Positions 27,715 to 37,031 of a stretch of 64,000 bases of DNA are shown here, piece by piece. Within the stretch, counting starts at the first letter, position 1; each line of letters starts with the position of its first letter. Both the position numbers and the translations under genes were made by a program. The DNA comes from Pyxidicoccus trucidator (GTDB taxonomy: Bacteria; Myxococcota; Myxococcia; Myxococcales; Myxococcaceae): positions 1,022,322 to 1,086,321 of the forward strand of contig NZ_JAAIXZ010000001.1 of NCBI RefSeq assembly GCF_010894435.1, read 5' to 3'. The notes beneath the pieces were generated by a model. It was given only the letters and a program-made list of their open reading frames with translations, made no database searches and had not been told where the DNA came from.

Positions 27715-30700
27715 ATGGACACTCCCTTCACTCAGAGGCTGGATGGCGAGGCGGCGCCGCACGGCGGCATGCCTCCGGTGGCAGGCGACCCTCTCGCGCA
27801 ACTGCTGGACGCACTGCAGCCCGGCCGCCGTGCGCGGACGCAGGGGCTGAAGGGCGCGGCGCGCGGCCACGTGCTCGCCCGTCTGCACCTGGCGACGCAG
27901 GCGCCGCTGGTCTGCGTGGCGGTGGACGAGGAGGCAGCCGATGCCCTGGCCGCCGACCTGTCCTTCTTCCTGGGAGGCACCGGCAGCCTGCTGGAGCCGC
28001 GCGTGCTGCGGCTGCCCGCGGACGAGATGCTGCCGTACGACGAGCTTTCGCCCGACGCGCGCACCGTCACCGAGCGGCTGGGCGCCCTCTTCCACCTGGG
28101 CCAGGGCACGCGCTTTCCCGCGGTGGTGCTGTCCGTGCGCGCGCTGTACCGCCGCGTGCTGCCGCTGGACATGATGACGTCGCTGTCCGAGCGGGTGGTG
28201 GTGGGGCAGGACTTCGACCGCGACTCGCTGGCGCTGAAGCTGGCGCGCATGGGCTACCGGAACAGCCCGCTGGTGGAGGACGTGGGGACGTTCTCCGTGC
28301 GCGGCGGCCTGCTGGACGTCTTCAGCCCGCTCTACGACAAGCCGGTGCGCCTGGAGTTCTTCGGCGACACCATCGACTCCATCCGCGCCTTCGACCCGCA
28401 GTCGCAGCGCACGGTGGACTCGCTGAAGGAGGTCATGCTCGTGCCGGCGCGCGAGGTGCTCCTCACGGACCAGACGCGCCCGCGCGCGGAGGCCGCGGCC
28501 CGCGCGGTGGCGGACCGCATCAACCTGCCCACCATTCAGCTGCGCGAGCGGCTGGAGGCGCTGCGCGAGGGGCTGCCCGGCTTCGGAATCGAGGGCTTGC
28601 TGCCCGGCCTCTTCGAGGGCGGCCTCGCCACGGTGTTCGACTTCCTGCGCACGTGGGGGCAGGAGGCGCCCGTCTTCTACCTGGACGACCCGCTGGGCGC
28701 GGACCGCGCGGCCGACGAGCTGTGGTCGGAGCTGGAGCGCTCCTTCACGGCGGCGGAGGAACGGCAGGACCTGGTGTCCCCGCCCCTGGAGCACTTCCTC
28801 ACGCGCGACGCGGTGACGGAGCGGCTGGGCGCCTTCCGCGTGGTGGAGGGCGGCGGCCTGTCGCTGGCACAGCAGGAGCGGCCCCCGGTGCTCTTCAGCT
28901 TCGGCGGCACCCAGGATTTGCGCGAGGCGATTCTCGCGCACCATGGCGAGGAGGGCGCCCTCAGCCCGCTGGTGGAGCGCCTGCAACGGTGGCGGGACAT
29001 GGGTGTGGCGTGCGCGGTGGCGTGCGGCACGCTGAGCCAGGCGGACCGGCTCAAGCGGCTGTTGCAGGACCGCAGCGTCATCGTGAAGGTGCACACGGAG
29101 CCGCTGGCGGACGCGTCGAAGCTGTACGAGCCGTCCATCTGGGCCCACCTCTTCACCGGCGAGGTGAGCCACGGCTTCGTGGACGGCGCGGGCGGGCTGG
29201 CGGTGCTGGCGGACGAGGAGATTTTCGGCGTCCGCGCGCGAAGGCGGCCCAAGCGCAGCAAGAAGCTGGACGCGTTCGCCTCGGGCTTCGGAGACCTGAA
29301 GGAAGGCGACCTCATCGTCCACACCGACTTCGGCATCGGCCGCTACGCGGGCCTGACGAAGATGGAGGTCAACGGCGTGCCCGGGGACTTCCTCGTCCTG
29401 GAGTACGCGGGCCGGGACAAAATCTACCTGCCGGTGGGCCGCATGCGGCTCATCCAGAAGTTCTCCGGCGGCGACCCGGACACGGTGCAGCTGGACAAGC
29501 TGGGCACCACGAGCTGGGAGAAGACGAAGAAGCGCGTCAAGGAGCAGCTGCTCAAGATGGCGGCGGAGCTGTTGCAGATTGCCGCCGCGCGCAAGGCGCA
29601 CCCGGGCCATGCCTTCAGCGCGCCGGACCGGTACTTCGCCCAGTTCGAGGCGGACTTCGAGTTCGAGGAGACGCCGGACCAGGCCAAGGCGATTGAGGAC
29701 GTGCTGGCGGACATGCAGAAGCCCCAGCCGATGGACCGGCTCGTCTGTGGCGACGTGGGCTATGGCAAGACGGAGGTGGCCATGCGCGCTGCCTTCAAGG
29801 CCGCGCTGGACCGCAAGCAGGTGGCGGTGCTGGTGCCCACCACGGTGCTGGCGCAGCAGCACTTCCTGTCCTTCAAGAAGCGCTTCAAGGACTACCCCGT
29901 CACGGTGGAGGTCATCTCCGGCATGAAGAAGGCGCCGGAGGTGCGCGAAATCCTCAAGCGGGCCAAGGAGGGCAAGGTCGACATCCTCATCGGCACGCAC
30001 AAGCTGCTGGGCGGCGACGTGGCCTTCAAGGAACTGGGCCTGATGATTGTCGACGAGGAGCAGCGCTTCGGCGTGAAGCAGAAGGAGTCGCTCAAGAAGT
30101 GGCGCTCCCAGATTGACGTGCTGACGCTGACGGCGACGCCCATCCCCCGCACGCTGCACATGAGCATGTCCGGCGTGCGCGACATGAGCATCATCGCCAC
30201 GCCGCCCGAGGACCGCCGCGCCATCCGCACCTTCGTGATGAAGCACGACGACGCCGTCATCAAGGAGGCCATCGAGCGCGAGGTGGCGCGCGGCGGGCAG
30301 GTGTTCTTCGTCCACAACCGCGTGGAGTCGCTCCCGTCCATTGAGCAGCAGCTGAAGACGCTGGTGCCCCAGCTCAGCATCGGCGTGGCGCACGGGCAGA
30401 TGGGCGAGGGCCAGCTGGAGAAGGTCATGCTGGCCTTCACCGAGCGCAAGCACCAGGTGCTCCTGTGCACGTCCATCATCGAGAGCGGCATCGACATCTC
30501 GAGCGCCAACACGATGATTGTGAACCGGGCGGACCAGTTCGGCCTGGCGCAGCTCTACCAGCTCCGTGGACGCGTGGGCCGCAGCAAGGAGCGCGCGTAC
30601 GCGTACCTGCTGGTGCCGTCACGGCGGGCGGTGACGAAGGACGCGCAGCGGCGCCTGGAGGTGCTCCAGAACTTCACCGAGCTGGGCGCGGGCTTCTCCA

Positions 30701-31308
30701 TCGCCTCGCACGATTTGGAGATTCGCGGCGCGGGCAACCTGCTGGGCGACAAGCAGTCGGGGGCCATCGCCGAGATTGGCTTCGACATGTACGCGCAGCT
30801 GCTGGAAGAGGCCGTGGCGGAGATGCAGGGCCAGCCGCCTCGCGTGCAGGTGGAGCCGGACGTGACGCTGCCCATGCCGGCGCTCATCCCGGACGACTAC
30901 GTGAGCGACGTGCACCAGCGGCTGCTCTTCTACAAGCGCTTCAGCCAGGCCAGCCACCCGGACGAGGTGACGGACCTGCGCGCGGAGCTGGTGGACCGCT
31001 ACGGCGAGGCGCCGGACGAGGTGGACTCGCTGTCCGAGCTGACGCTGCTGAAAATCGACATGCGCGACTTGCGGCTGCGCGCGCTGGAGGTGGGCACCGG
31101 CCGGCTGGTGGTGACGCTGGGCGCGGACGCGCTGCTGGACGGCGCGAAGGTGGCGGGGCTGGTGCAGCGCTCGAAGGGCGTCTACCGGCTCACCCCGGAC
31201 ATGAAGCTCATTGCCCGCGTGCCCCAGGGCGCCAGCGGGCATGACCTCATCGCCGAGGCGAAGAAGGTGCTCCGCGACTTGAGCCACTGCGCGCTGCCGC
31301 AGGCGTAG
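27715..31308 (+). CDS. mfd: Transcription-repair coupling factor Mfd
   Basis: The 1197-residue product has the full length and domain order of Mfd. The N-terminus is UvrB-like (LRLPADEMLPYDELSPD, FSVRGGLLDVFSP). The RNA-polymerase-interacting domain follows (LKEGDLIVHTDFGIGRYAGL). The helicase has Walker A GDVGYGKTEVAMRAAF near residue 680, the DEEQ box IVDEEQRFGVKQKE, TATPIPRTLHMS and the second RecA lobe QLYQLRGRVGRSKERAYAY. The TRCF C-terminal domain ends the protein. Mfd removes RNA polymerase stalled at lesions and recruits UvrA. A strong hairpin terminator follows. Confidence 0.97.
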   Translation: MDTPFTQRLDGEAAPHGGMPPVAGDPLAQLLDALQPGRRARTQGLKGAARGHVLARLHLATQAPLVCVAVDEEAADALAADLSFFLGGTGSLLEPRVLRLPADEMLPYDELSPDARTVTERLGALFHLGQGTRFPAVVLSVRALYRRVLPLDMMTSLSERVVVGQDFDRDSLALKLARMGYRNSPLVEDVGTFSVRGGLLDVFSPLYDKPVRLEFFGDTIDSIRAFDPQSQRTVDSLKEVMLVPAREVLLTDQTRPRAEAAARAVADRINLPTIQLRERLEALREGLPGFGIEGLLPGLFEGGLATVFDFLRTWGQEAPVFYLDDPLGADRAADELWSELERSFTAAEERQDLVSPPLEHFLTRDAVTERLGAFRVVEGGGLSLAQQERPPVLFSFGGTQDLREAILAHHGEEGALSPLVERLQRWRDMGVACAVACGTLSQADRLKRLLQDRSVIVKVHTEPLADASKLYEPSIWAHLFTGEVSHGFVDGAGGLAVLADEEIFGVRARRRPKRSKKLDAFASGFGDLKEGDLIVHTDFGIGRYAGLTKMEVNGVPGDFLVLEYAGRDKIYLPVGRMRLIQKFSGGDPDTVQLDKLGTTSWEKTKKRVKEQLLKMAAELLQIAAARKAHPGHAFSAPDRYFAQFEADFEFEETPDQAKAIEDVLADMQKPQPMDRLVCGDVGYGKTEVAMRAAFKAALDRKQVAVLVPTTVLAQQHFLSFKKRFKDYPVTVEVISGMKKAPEVREILKRAKEGKVDILIGTHKLLGGDVAFKELGLMIVDEEQRFGVKQKESLKKWRSQIDVLTLTATPIPRTLHMSMSGVRDMSIIATPPEDRRAIRTFVMKHDDAVIKEAIEREVARGGQVFFVHNRVESLPSIEQQLKTLVPQLSIGVAHGQMGEGQLEKVMLAFTERKHQVLLCTSIIESGIDISSANTMIVNRADQFGLAQLYQLRGRVGRSKERAYAYLLVPSRRAVTKDAQRRLEVLQNFTELGAGFSIASHDLEIRGAGNLLGDKQSGAIAEIGFDMYAQLLEEAVAEMQGQPPRVQVEPDVTLPMPALIPDDYVSDVHQRLLFYKRFSQASHPDEVTDLRAELVDRYGEAPDEVDSLSELTLLKIDMRDLRLRALEVGTGRLVVTLGADALLDGAKVAGLVQRSKGVYRLTPDMKLIARVPQGASGHDLIAEAKKVLRDLSHCALPQA

Positions 31309-31337
31309 CGCGGCGGGCAGGCACGGTCGTGAAAGAG

Positions 31338-31371
31338 AAGAGGCCCGGGACCTGAGGGTTCCGGGCCTCTT
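31338..31371. terminator. Terminator between mfd and the reductase gene
   Basis: AAGAGGCCCGG pairs perfectly with CCGGGCCTCTT, and the stem extends inward to 15 bp with one G-T wobble around a TGAG loop. The sequences on both sides are A-rich (5') and T-rich (3'), so it could serve both convergent transcripts. Confidence 0.75.
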
Positions 31372-31415
31372 TCATTTCAGGAGCAGCGGCCTCGCAGCGG
31401 CCCCAGGTAACAGGC

Positions 31416-32015
31416 TCAGGCGGCCTGGGGCTCCGCCGCCACCGGCCGCACCAGGAACTCGCGGGCCGCTTCGAGCGCGCGCGTGTCGGTGAGCACCTGC
31501 CCCGGCGCGGAGCCATGGCCGATGAGCGCACCCCGCCAGCGCAGGCTCATGTAGCCCGCCGTCAGTTGCAGGCTCTGGATGGGCGGCTGCGCCACGCCGT
31601 CGTCCTCCTCGGAGGAGTGCGCGGTGACAAGCGACAGCACCTTGCCCTGCATGCGCTCGCGGAAGCGCAGCTCGGGCAGGCGCAGCCACCAGGACCAGTG
31701 CTCGAAGTAGTGCTGCGCCGTGGAGGACAGGTGGTACCAGTAGATGGGCGAGACGATGACCAGCTCGTCCGCCGCCAGCGTGCGCTCTGCCAGCGCGAGC
31801 AGCTCCGGGACGGGCTTCGGGTAGCTGCTGCCCGGCGCGTGGCGCAAGTCACGGAAGGGCTCACGCAGGTGCTCCTCCAGGCGAAGCCACTCCACCGCCG
31901 TGCCGGACGGGAGCGCCTCGGCGGCGCGGCGGGCGAGCTGCTCCGCGTTGCCGCCCACGCGGGAGCTGGACAAGAGGAAGAGGACGCTGCGGGAAGTCGA
32001 GGGGGTGGAGCTCAT
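31416..32015 (-). CDS. NAD(P)H-dependent FMN reductase / flavodoxin-fold protein
   Basis: The 199-residue product starts at ATG 32015; the upstream extension is not conserved. The flavodoxin-like fold begins SVLFLLSSSRVGGNAEQLARRAAEAL, with a phosphate-binding loop SSSRVGGNA. The segment DELVIVSPIYWYHLSSTAQHYFEHW matches the substrate/FMN region of NADPH-dependent FMN reductases and MdaB-like quinone reductases. It is cytosolic and should bind FMN as a dimer. The exact acceptor (quinone, azo dye, iron) is unknown. It is divergent from the STAND-like gene and convergent with mfd. Confidence 0.78.
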   Translation of the reverse strand: MSSTPSTSRSVLFLLSSSRVGGNAEQLARRAAEALPSGTAVEWLRLEEHLREPFRDLRHAPGSSYPKPVPELLALAERTLAADELVIVSPIYWYHLSSTAQHYFEHWSWWLRLPELRFRERMQGKVLSLVTAHSSEEDDGVAQPPIQSLQLTAGYMSLRWRGALIGHGSAPGQVLTDTRALEAAREFLVRPVAAEPQAA

Positions 32016-32206
32016 GGCGGGTCCAGAAAGGAAGTGGCGCTCTCTTAACAGGGCACCGGGCCGGACGCAGAAGTGCACGCGTCACTCCGCCGGGCAGTGC
32101 CAGCCCCACACACGTGGAGCGCTGCGCCCTCCGACCCCTCCGTCGGGAGCAGGCGGCCCGGTTCCGCGCCTTGATAGGCTCGGCGCAGGTGCACACAGGA
32201 GTGTCC

Positions 32207-34267
32207 ATGGCGGTCGCGCCTCCAGCGAACAGGATTCCGTCCCGGACCGTCGTGCTGGGCGGAATGGGCAATGACGACGCGAGCGGGCTCTCCGCGCGGC
32301 TGCTGACCGTGCTGGAAGGAGCCCTCGCGCTGCCCGGCTACCGCTTCGAGCGACTGGAGGACGCCAGGCCCGAGGACCTCCAGACGAACCGCTGGAGCCA
32401 GCGCGACGGCCCGGTGATCCTGGTTGGAGTGGTGGGGGACGTCCCGTCCCTCGAACAGGAGTACGACCGCGCGGAGGCGGCGGGAGGCACCTGCCTCATG
32501 TTCGCGCTGAGAGGGAGGAGCCGGAGCAGGTTCGAGGAGCGGCTCCTCGCCGAGCGGGGCATCACCGAGTTCGTCGACTCACCGGAGGAGCTCCTCCAGG
32601 AGCTCGTCCGCGCGGTCCGCGCGTGGGAGCAGAACACGCTGGGAGGGTTGCTGCTGGAGGGACAGCGGTTCAGGGTGCTCCACGGCGTCCCCCGGTTCGA
32701 GCCCGTGCGCGTCGACGAGCTCGTCCCCCATCGCGGCAAAGAGGAGGTCCTGGTGTTCCATGGGCCGCCAGGGCCAGAACTGAAGCGCATTGCCCTCGAT
32801 TACGCCGCTTCGCGAGCGCCCCTCCGGTTCCTACGGGAGGACGTGCCTGTCCTCCCCGAGCTGCTCAAGCCCTACTTCGGCAACCAGGAGGCCCTCTTCG
32901 TGGAGGAGGTGGACCAGCGCCCGGCTCGGGAGACCCACGCCCTGGTGCGGACCCTGAGCGACGCTCCCCCTCGCAACAGGGATGAGGGCCCGCGGCTGGT
33001 GCTCACCACGCGCACCAGCCGCCTCGGTGCGCTCAAGGCGATGCTGCTGGGACAGGGCTTCCAGGCGCGGGACATCCTCGTCCAGGCGCTTCCCGTGTCG
33101 GACGCACCGGAGGAGCCGCGCCCGGCCGACGACGGAGCCCCCCTGGCCCCGCCCCTCGAACACCCCGTGAACCAGCCCTGGGTAGCGCCCGAGGTCAGTG
33201 CCGCGGTCACCGCGGCCGCCGAGGAGCAGGGGAAGAACCTCGGGGACTCGCTCGAGCTCGTGCTGGTCGGAGACTTCCCGCGAGATGACCAAGGCAAGCA
33301 GTTGCTCCAGGAGCGTCTCGACCAGGCGGCGCGGACGCTGCTGGACGCCTGCGCCACTCCCGAAGAAGCCCTGGCCCGGCTGACCTGGAGCATCCGCGGA
33401 CTGCGCGACGCGGGTCATCTTCCTCGGGTGTGGGACTTCTTCCAGACGGTCGCCAGCATCTCGCCGCAGGCCCTGCTCCACTGGGGCCAGGTGATGATGC
33501 GCGAGCCCACGCATCCCCTGCGGGATGACATGGAAGCCCTGCTCTGGCCACTGGTGCACTCGGAACCCGAGCTCGCGCGCGTCCTGGTGGATGCCCTGCG
33601 CGAGGAAGGCCATGAGGACCTCCTCATGGCCCTCGGCTTCGGTCCGAAGTACCTGGAGGTCCTGGGCGCGGAGCGGCTCCTCGCCATTCACGAGCGCCTG
33701 CTCACCCACCCGGAGCGCGCCGTGCGGGTCGCGGCCTTCAAGCGGGTGGGCAACGACAGCGTGCTTGCCGGGGAGGTCCTCGCCCGACTGCTGCTCACAC
33801 ACCGTGGCTCCGACATCGAGGAGCCGGCGACAGCGAAGGTCTGGGCCCTGGCGGTGGGCAGCTTTCGCGTCTACGACGCGTGTCGCGTGGAGGACAAGGA
33901 GGCGCTGGCGGCGGCACTGCGGGCGCCACGCTCGCTGGGCCCATGGTGCCACTTCCTGCTGCAGCGGCTCGCCACGGACGTGCCGGCCGCCCTCGTCGAC
34001 CTGATGCTGGCGCGAATCGAGGCCTCGGCCGAGGCGGGCGCGGACCACGAGGCCGTCCCCGTCATGGAGGCGTGGCGGGACCCTCCGTACCAACAACTGC
34101 CTCCCGAGGAACGGCAGCGGGCAGTGGCTGTGGTGGAGCGACTGCTCGAGCACAAGCACTCCGCGGTCCGCGCGCAGGCGCGGCGGTGGCTCGCGGACCT
34201 CGTCGTGGTGAAGCCGCCACGTCCGGGGACGGTTGCGTGCCCTACGCCGGATGACCCCGAGGCTTGA
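32207..34267 (+). CDS. DUF4062-like / STAND-like protein with HEAT-like repeats
   Basis: The ATG at 32207 has AGGAG five bases upstream and gives 686 residues. Residues about 10-140 resemble DUF4062: VVLGGMGNDD, VILVGVVGDVPSLEQEYDRAEAAGG, CLMFALRG, then a helical end. The next part looks like a degenerate P-loop ATPase: VLVFHGPPGPELKRIAL is Walker-A-like but lacks Lys-Ser/Thr, EALFVEEVDQ is Walker-B-like, and RLVLTTRTSR resembles the STAND sensor. The C-terminal half has HEAT/ARM-like helical pairs (HPERAVRVAAFKRVG, HKHSAVRAQARRWLADL). DUF4062-STAND proteins are often linked to defence or signalling. No partner effector is adjacent. Assignment is by motif resemblance only. Confidence 0.55.
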   Translation: MAVAPPANRIPSRTVVLGGMGNDDASGLSARLLTVLEGALALPGYRFERLEDARPEDLQTNRWSQRDGPVILVGVVGDVPSLEQEYDRAEAAGGTCLMFALRGRSRSRFEERLLAERGITEFVDSPEELLQELVRAVRAWEQNTLGGLLLEGQRFRVLHGVPRFEPVRVDELVPHRGKEEVLVFHGPPGPELKRIALDYAASRAPLRFLREDVPVLPELLKPYFGNQEALFVEEVDQRPARETHALVRTLSDAPPRNRDEGPRLVLTTRTSRLGALKAMLLGQGFQARDILVQALPVSDAPEEPRPADDGAPLAPPLEHPVNQPWVAPEVSAAVTAAAEEQGKNLGDSLELVLVGDFPRDDQGKQLLQERLDQAARTLLDACATPEEALARLTWSIRGLRDAGHLPRVWDFFQTVASISPQALLHWGQVMMREPTHPLRDDMEALLWPLVHSEPELARVLVDALREEGHEDLLMALGFGPKYLEVLGAERLLAIHERLLTHPERAVRVAAFKRVGNDSVLAGEVLARLLLTHRGSDIEEPATAKVWALAVGSFRVYDACRVEDKEALAAALRAPRSLGPWCHFLLQRLATDVPAALVDLMLARIEASAEAGADHEAVPVMEAWRDPPYQQLPPEERQRAVAVVERLLEHKHSAVRAQARRWLADLVVVKPPRPGTVACPTPDDPEA

Positions 34268-34299
34268 CACAGGCGCGCCCTCCATCGTCTACCCGGGCC

Positions 34300-35760
34300 A
34301 TGACCCTTAATACCCGACAGACCAGAACACCAAGAAGGCTCGGACTCCCTGCCCTGCTCGCCGTCACCCTCGCGTGCCTGGTGGTTTCCGCGTCCCCGGC
34401 CCAGGCGCAGGCGTGGACGCTGAGCAAGGCGCAGCGGCAGGAGTTCCTCCACTACTACGCCCCCGTCGTCTTCAAGCGCGCCAACGGCAACGACAGCCGG
34501 CATGGCTACGACTGGATTACCAACTTCGACTTCGACCAGGACGGGAACTTCTCCAACAACAAGCTGAACTGGAAGGACATCGAGCGGTACGTCGATGCGG
34601 CGCGCGCCGGGACGGGCGCGTACAGCCACTGGCGCATCCGCCCCACCCTCTACACGTACCTCGTCGAGTACATGGACGGAGGGAAGAACCTCGTCCTCAC
34701 GTACCACATCTACCACGCGCTCGATAAGAACGCGGCCGGCGACTACCAGCTCCACGACTGGGAGCGGGTGGAGCTGCACGTGAGAGGCGTCGTCGGCTCG
34801 CCGGGCAATGGCGAGTCCGTCGCGTTCGCCGTCGTCACCCAGCACAAGCGCAACGTCGTGCGGGCCCAGGGCAGCACCGAGCTCAACTTCATGCAGACGG
34901 CCACGGGCAAGCACCTGCTCATCTGGCAGGCCGAGTGGTCCGACAAGCTGCTGGCCCCCCACGGGCAGGAGCTGCGCTTCGTCGGCGACTCGTACGCGTG
35001 GATTGCCACGCAGCTGGCGACGCCCACCGCGAAGGCGGAGGTCGACGTGAACAACGACGACGGCCGGAAGAAGGTGCACTACGCCTTCGTGCCGCAGGGC
35101 TCGCCCGCGGCGGTCTCCACGCTGGGCGCGCGGGCCATCACCTACGCGACGGCGGACTCGCTCGCGAGCCGCTCCGACAATGGCAGCTCCGTCACGTGGC
35201 CTGGCGTCAAGCGCGTCACCTACGAGCTGCAGGACATCGCGGACATCCTCCCGACGCACTGGCAGCACGGCGGCTACGCGACGCACTGGCTGGGCACCAA
35301 CCCGCTCGACTTCTGGATGGAGAGTGGCCTCACCAACGAGGCCGGCGCGGCTGAGGTCACCCCCGGCATGAACCGCTTCTTCCCGCAGACGCGCGACATC
35401 GAGAACGAGGACGAGCGCGAGGGCTACATCGCGAAGAAGTGGTTCCTCGGCACCTATGAGCTCAATGCCAGCGCCTCGGACACGGGCGGCGGCGGCTCGG
35501 GCGCCTTCCACGACAACGCGTGGGCCAGCACGATGCCGGACTCGCGCGGACAGACGCGCGCGAGCGCGAGCGGCTACACCAGCTCGCCCAACTCCTTCTG
35601 GTGGCAGCACGACTACTTCGTCCACACCGGCACCGTCGACTCGACGGACGGCGTGGAGGCCGGCTTCTGGCTGCCCGGGCCTTGGTACCTGCCGGCCCAG
35701 GGCGGCTTCGACGGGCGCTGGGTGCAGCTCTTCGACGACCGACCCGGCCAGGAGCCGTGA
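34300..35760 (+). CDS. Secreted Vps62-like protein
   Basis: The ATG at 34300 gives 486 residues. A twin-basic leader and hydrophobic stretch end in a signal peptidase site (SPAQAQA). The mature protein starts with HYYAPVVFKRANGNDSRHGYDWITNFD and carries YHIYHALDKNAAGDYQLHDWERVELHV. The YAPV start and the HDWE motif resemble Vps62/NPP1-type secreted proteins. An earlier TTG at 34264 overlaps the previous stop but would add an unneeded leader. The biological role is unknown; cell-surface or extracellular location is likely. Confidence 0.55.
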   Translation: MTLNTRQTRTPRRLGLPALLAVTLACLVVSASPAQAQAWTLSKAQRQEFLHYYAPVVFKRANGNDSRHGYDWITNFDFDQDGNFSNNKLNWKDIERYVDAARAGTGAYSHWRIRPTLYTYLVEYMDGGKNLVLTYHIYHALDKNAAGDYQLHDWERVELHVRGVVGSPGNGESVAFAVVTQHKRNVVRAQGSTELNFMQTATGKHLLIWQAEWSDKLLAPHGQELRFVGDSYAWIATQLATPTAKAEVDVNNDDGRKKVHYAFVPQGSPAAVSTLGARAITYATADSLASRSDNGSSVTWPGVKRVTYELQDIADILPTHWQHGGYATHWLGTNPLDFWMESGLTNEAGAAEVTPGMNRFFPQTRDIENEDEREGYIAKKWFLGTYELNASASDTGGGGSGAFHDNAWASTMPDSRGQTRASASGYTSSPNSFWWQHDYFVHTGTVDSTDGVEAGFWLPGPWYLPAQGGFDGRWVQLFDDRPGQEP

Positions 35761-35767
35761 GTCCGTG

Positions 35768-35796
35768 GTCAGGGGCGTCCATGCGCCGCCCCTGAC
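35768..35796. terminator. Hairpin between convergent genes
   Basis: GTCAGGGGCG and CGCCCCTGAC form a perfect 10-bp stem with a 9-base loop, eight bases after the stop of the secreted protein and just after the argE stop on the other strand. No T-run is present. Confidence 0.5.
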
Positions 35797-35813
35797 TCCG
35801 GCGACTCGGCGAC

Positions 35814-36950
35814 TCAGCGCGCGCCGCAGAAGTGGGCCACGGCACGCGACAGCGCGGCCTCGCAGCGCACCAGGTCTTCCACCGGGACGTACTCCCCCGT
35901 CTGGTGCGCGACGCGGATGTCGCCGGGGCCGAACACCACCGCCTCCGCGCCCAGCTCCGTCATCTGCGGCGCCTCCGTGCCGAAGGACACCGTGGTGGAC
36001 GCGTTGCCGCTGACCTGTTCCAGGAAGCGCACCACCTCCGCGTCCGCCCGCGTATTCACTCCCCGGTCCGTGCGCCCCACGCGGATGTGGGCCTCGAAGG
36101 CCGGCTCGTCGCGGACCAGTTCCTGGCGGATGGTCTCCAGCAGCTGGGGCACCCGCTCCGGCGACTGGCCGGGAATGGGACGCCACTCCACGAGGAAGCG
36201 GCACGCGCCGGGGATGATGTTCTTCGCCTTGCCGCCCTGGATGACGCCCACATTCACGGTGGTGAAGGGCGGCTGGAAGCCCTCGTCACGCTCGTCGCGC
36301 AGCACGGTGTTGGCCAGGAGCTCCAGCCGCTGGAGGAAGCGCCCCGCGCGGAAGATGGCCGACGCGCCCGAGTCCGGGTACGCGCTGTGGCCCTCCTTCC
36401 CCAGCACCTCCACCTCCGCCAGGCAGTAGCCCTTGTTCGCGCGCACCGGGGTGAGCCGCGTGGGCTCGCCGACAATCGCGTGCCGCGCGCGGCCCAGGCC
36501 CGCCTCCACCAGCTTCTTCGCGCCCACCAGCCCCACCTCCTCGTCGGCGGTGAGCACCACCATCAGCGGGGCCCGCACGCGCTCCGCCTTGAGGGCCGCG
36601 TGCAGCGCGCAGGCGATGAAGCCCTTGGTGTCGCACGCGCCGCGCCCGTAGAGCCTCCCCTCCTTCTCCGTCAGCCGCAGCGCGTCCGTCCACGCCGCGT
36701 CGAAGGGCACGCAGTCGGTGTGTCCCACCAGCGCCAGCTCGGCGCGGCCGGAGCCGCCCTTCACCGCGACGAGGTTCACCTTCTCCACGCCCGCGTCGTC
36801 GAGGTAGTGCTGGCGCTCGGCCGTGAAGCCCGCGGCCTCCAGCTTCGCCTGCGCGTAGTCCACCAGCGGGTGGTTGGGACGGGCGGACGTGGTGTCCATG
36901 GCCACCAACTCCGTCAGGGTGGCTCGCAGCGCGGGCAGCGTGTCGCTCAT
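35814..36950 (-). CDS. argE: Acetylornithine deacetylase / M20 family peptidase
   Basis: The start at 36950 has GGAGG eight bases upstream and gives 378 residues. M20 metal-binding motifs are visible: ALVGHTDCVPFD, LYGRGACDTKGFIACAL, TADEEVGLVGA and IVGEPT. The dimerisation domain (GAGCRFLVEWRPIPGQSPE-type region) follows. ArgE hydrolyses N-acetylornithine in arginine biosynthesis. Its position 81 bp behind hutF suggests co-transcription, so a related acyl-amino-acid hydrolase in histidine breakdown is an alternative reading. Confidence 0.82.
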   Translation of the reverse strand: MSDTLPALRATLTELVAMDTTSARPNHPLVDYAQAKLEAAGFTAERQHYLDDAGVEKVNLVAVKGGSGRAELALVGHTDCVPFDAAWTDALRLTEKEGRLYGRGACDTKGFIACALHAALKAERVRAPLMVVLTADEEVGLVGAKKLVEAGLGRARHAIVGEPTRLTPVRANKGYCLAEVEVLGKEGHSAYPDSGASAIFRAGRFLQRLELLANTVLRDERDEGFQPPFTTVNVGVIQGGKAKNIIPGACRFLVEWRPIPGQSPERVPQLLETIRQELVRDEPAFEAHIRVGRTDRGVNTRADAEVVRFLEQVSGNASTTVSFGTEAPQMTELGAEAVVFGPGDIRVAHQTGEYVPVEDLVRCEAALSRAVAHFCGAR

Positions 36951-37031
36951 GGGTACGACCTCCAGGAGCCGCGTCATGCCACCGCCACGCGCGGCGCGCC
37001 AGCCCCTGGAGGCGCTCCCGTGGACCACCGT

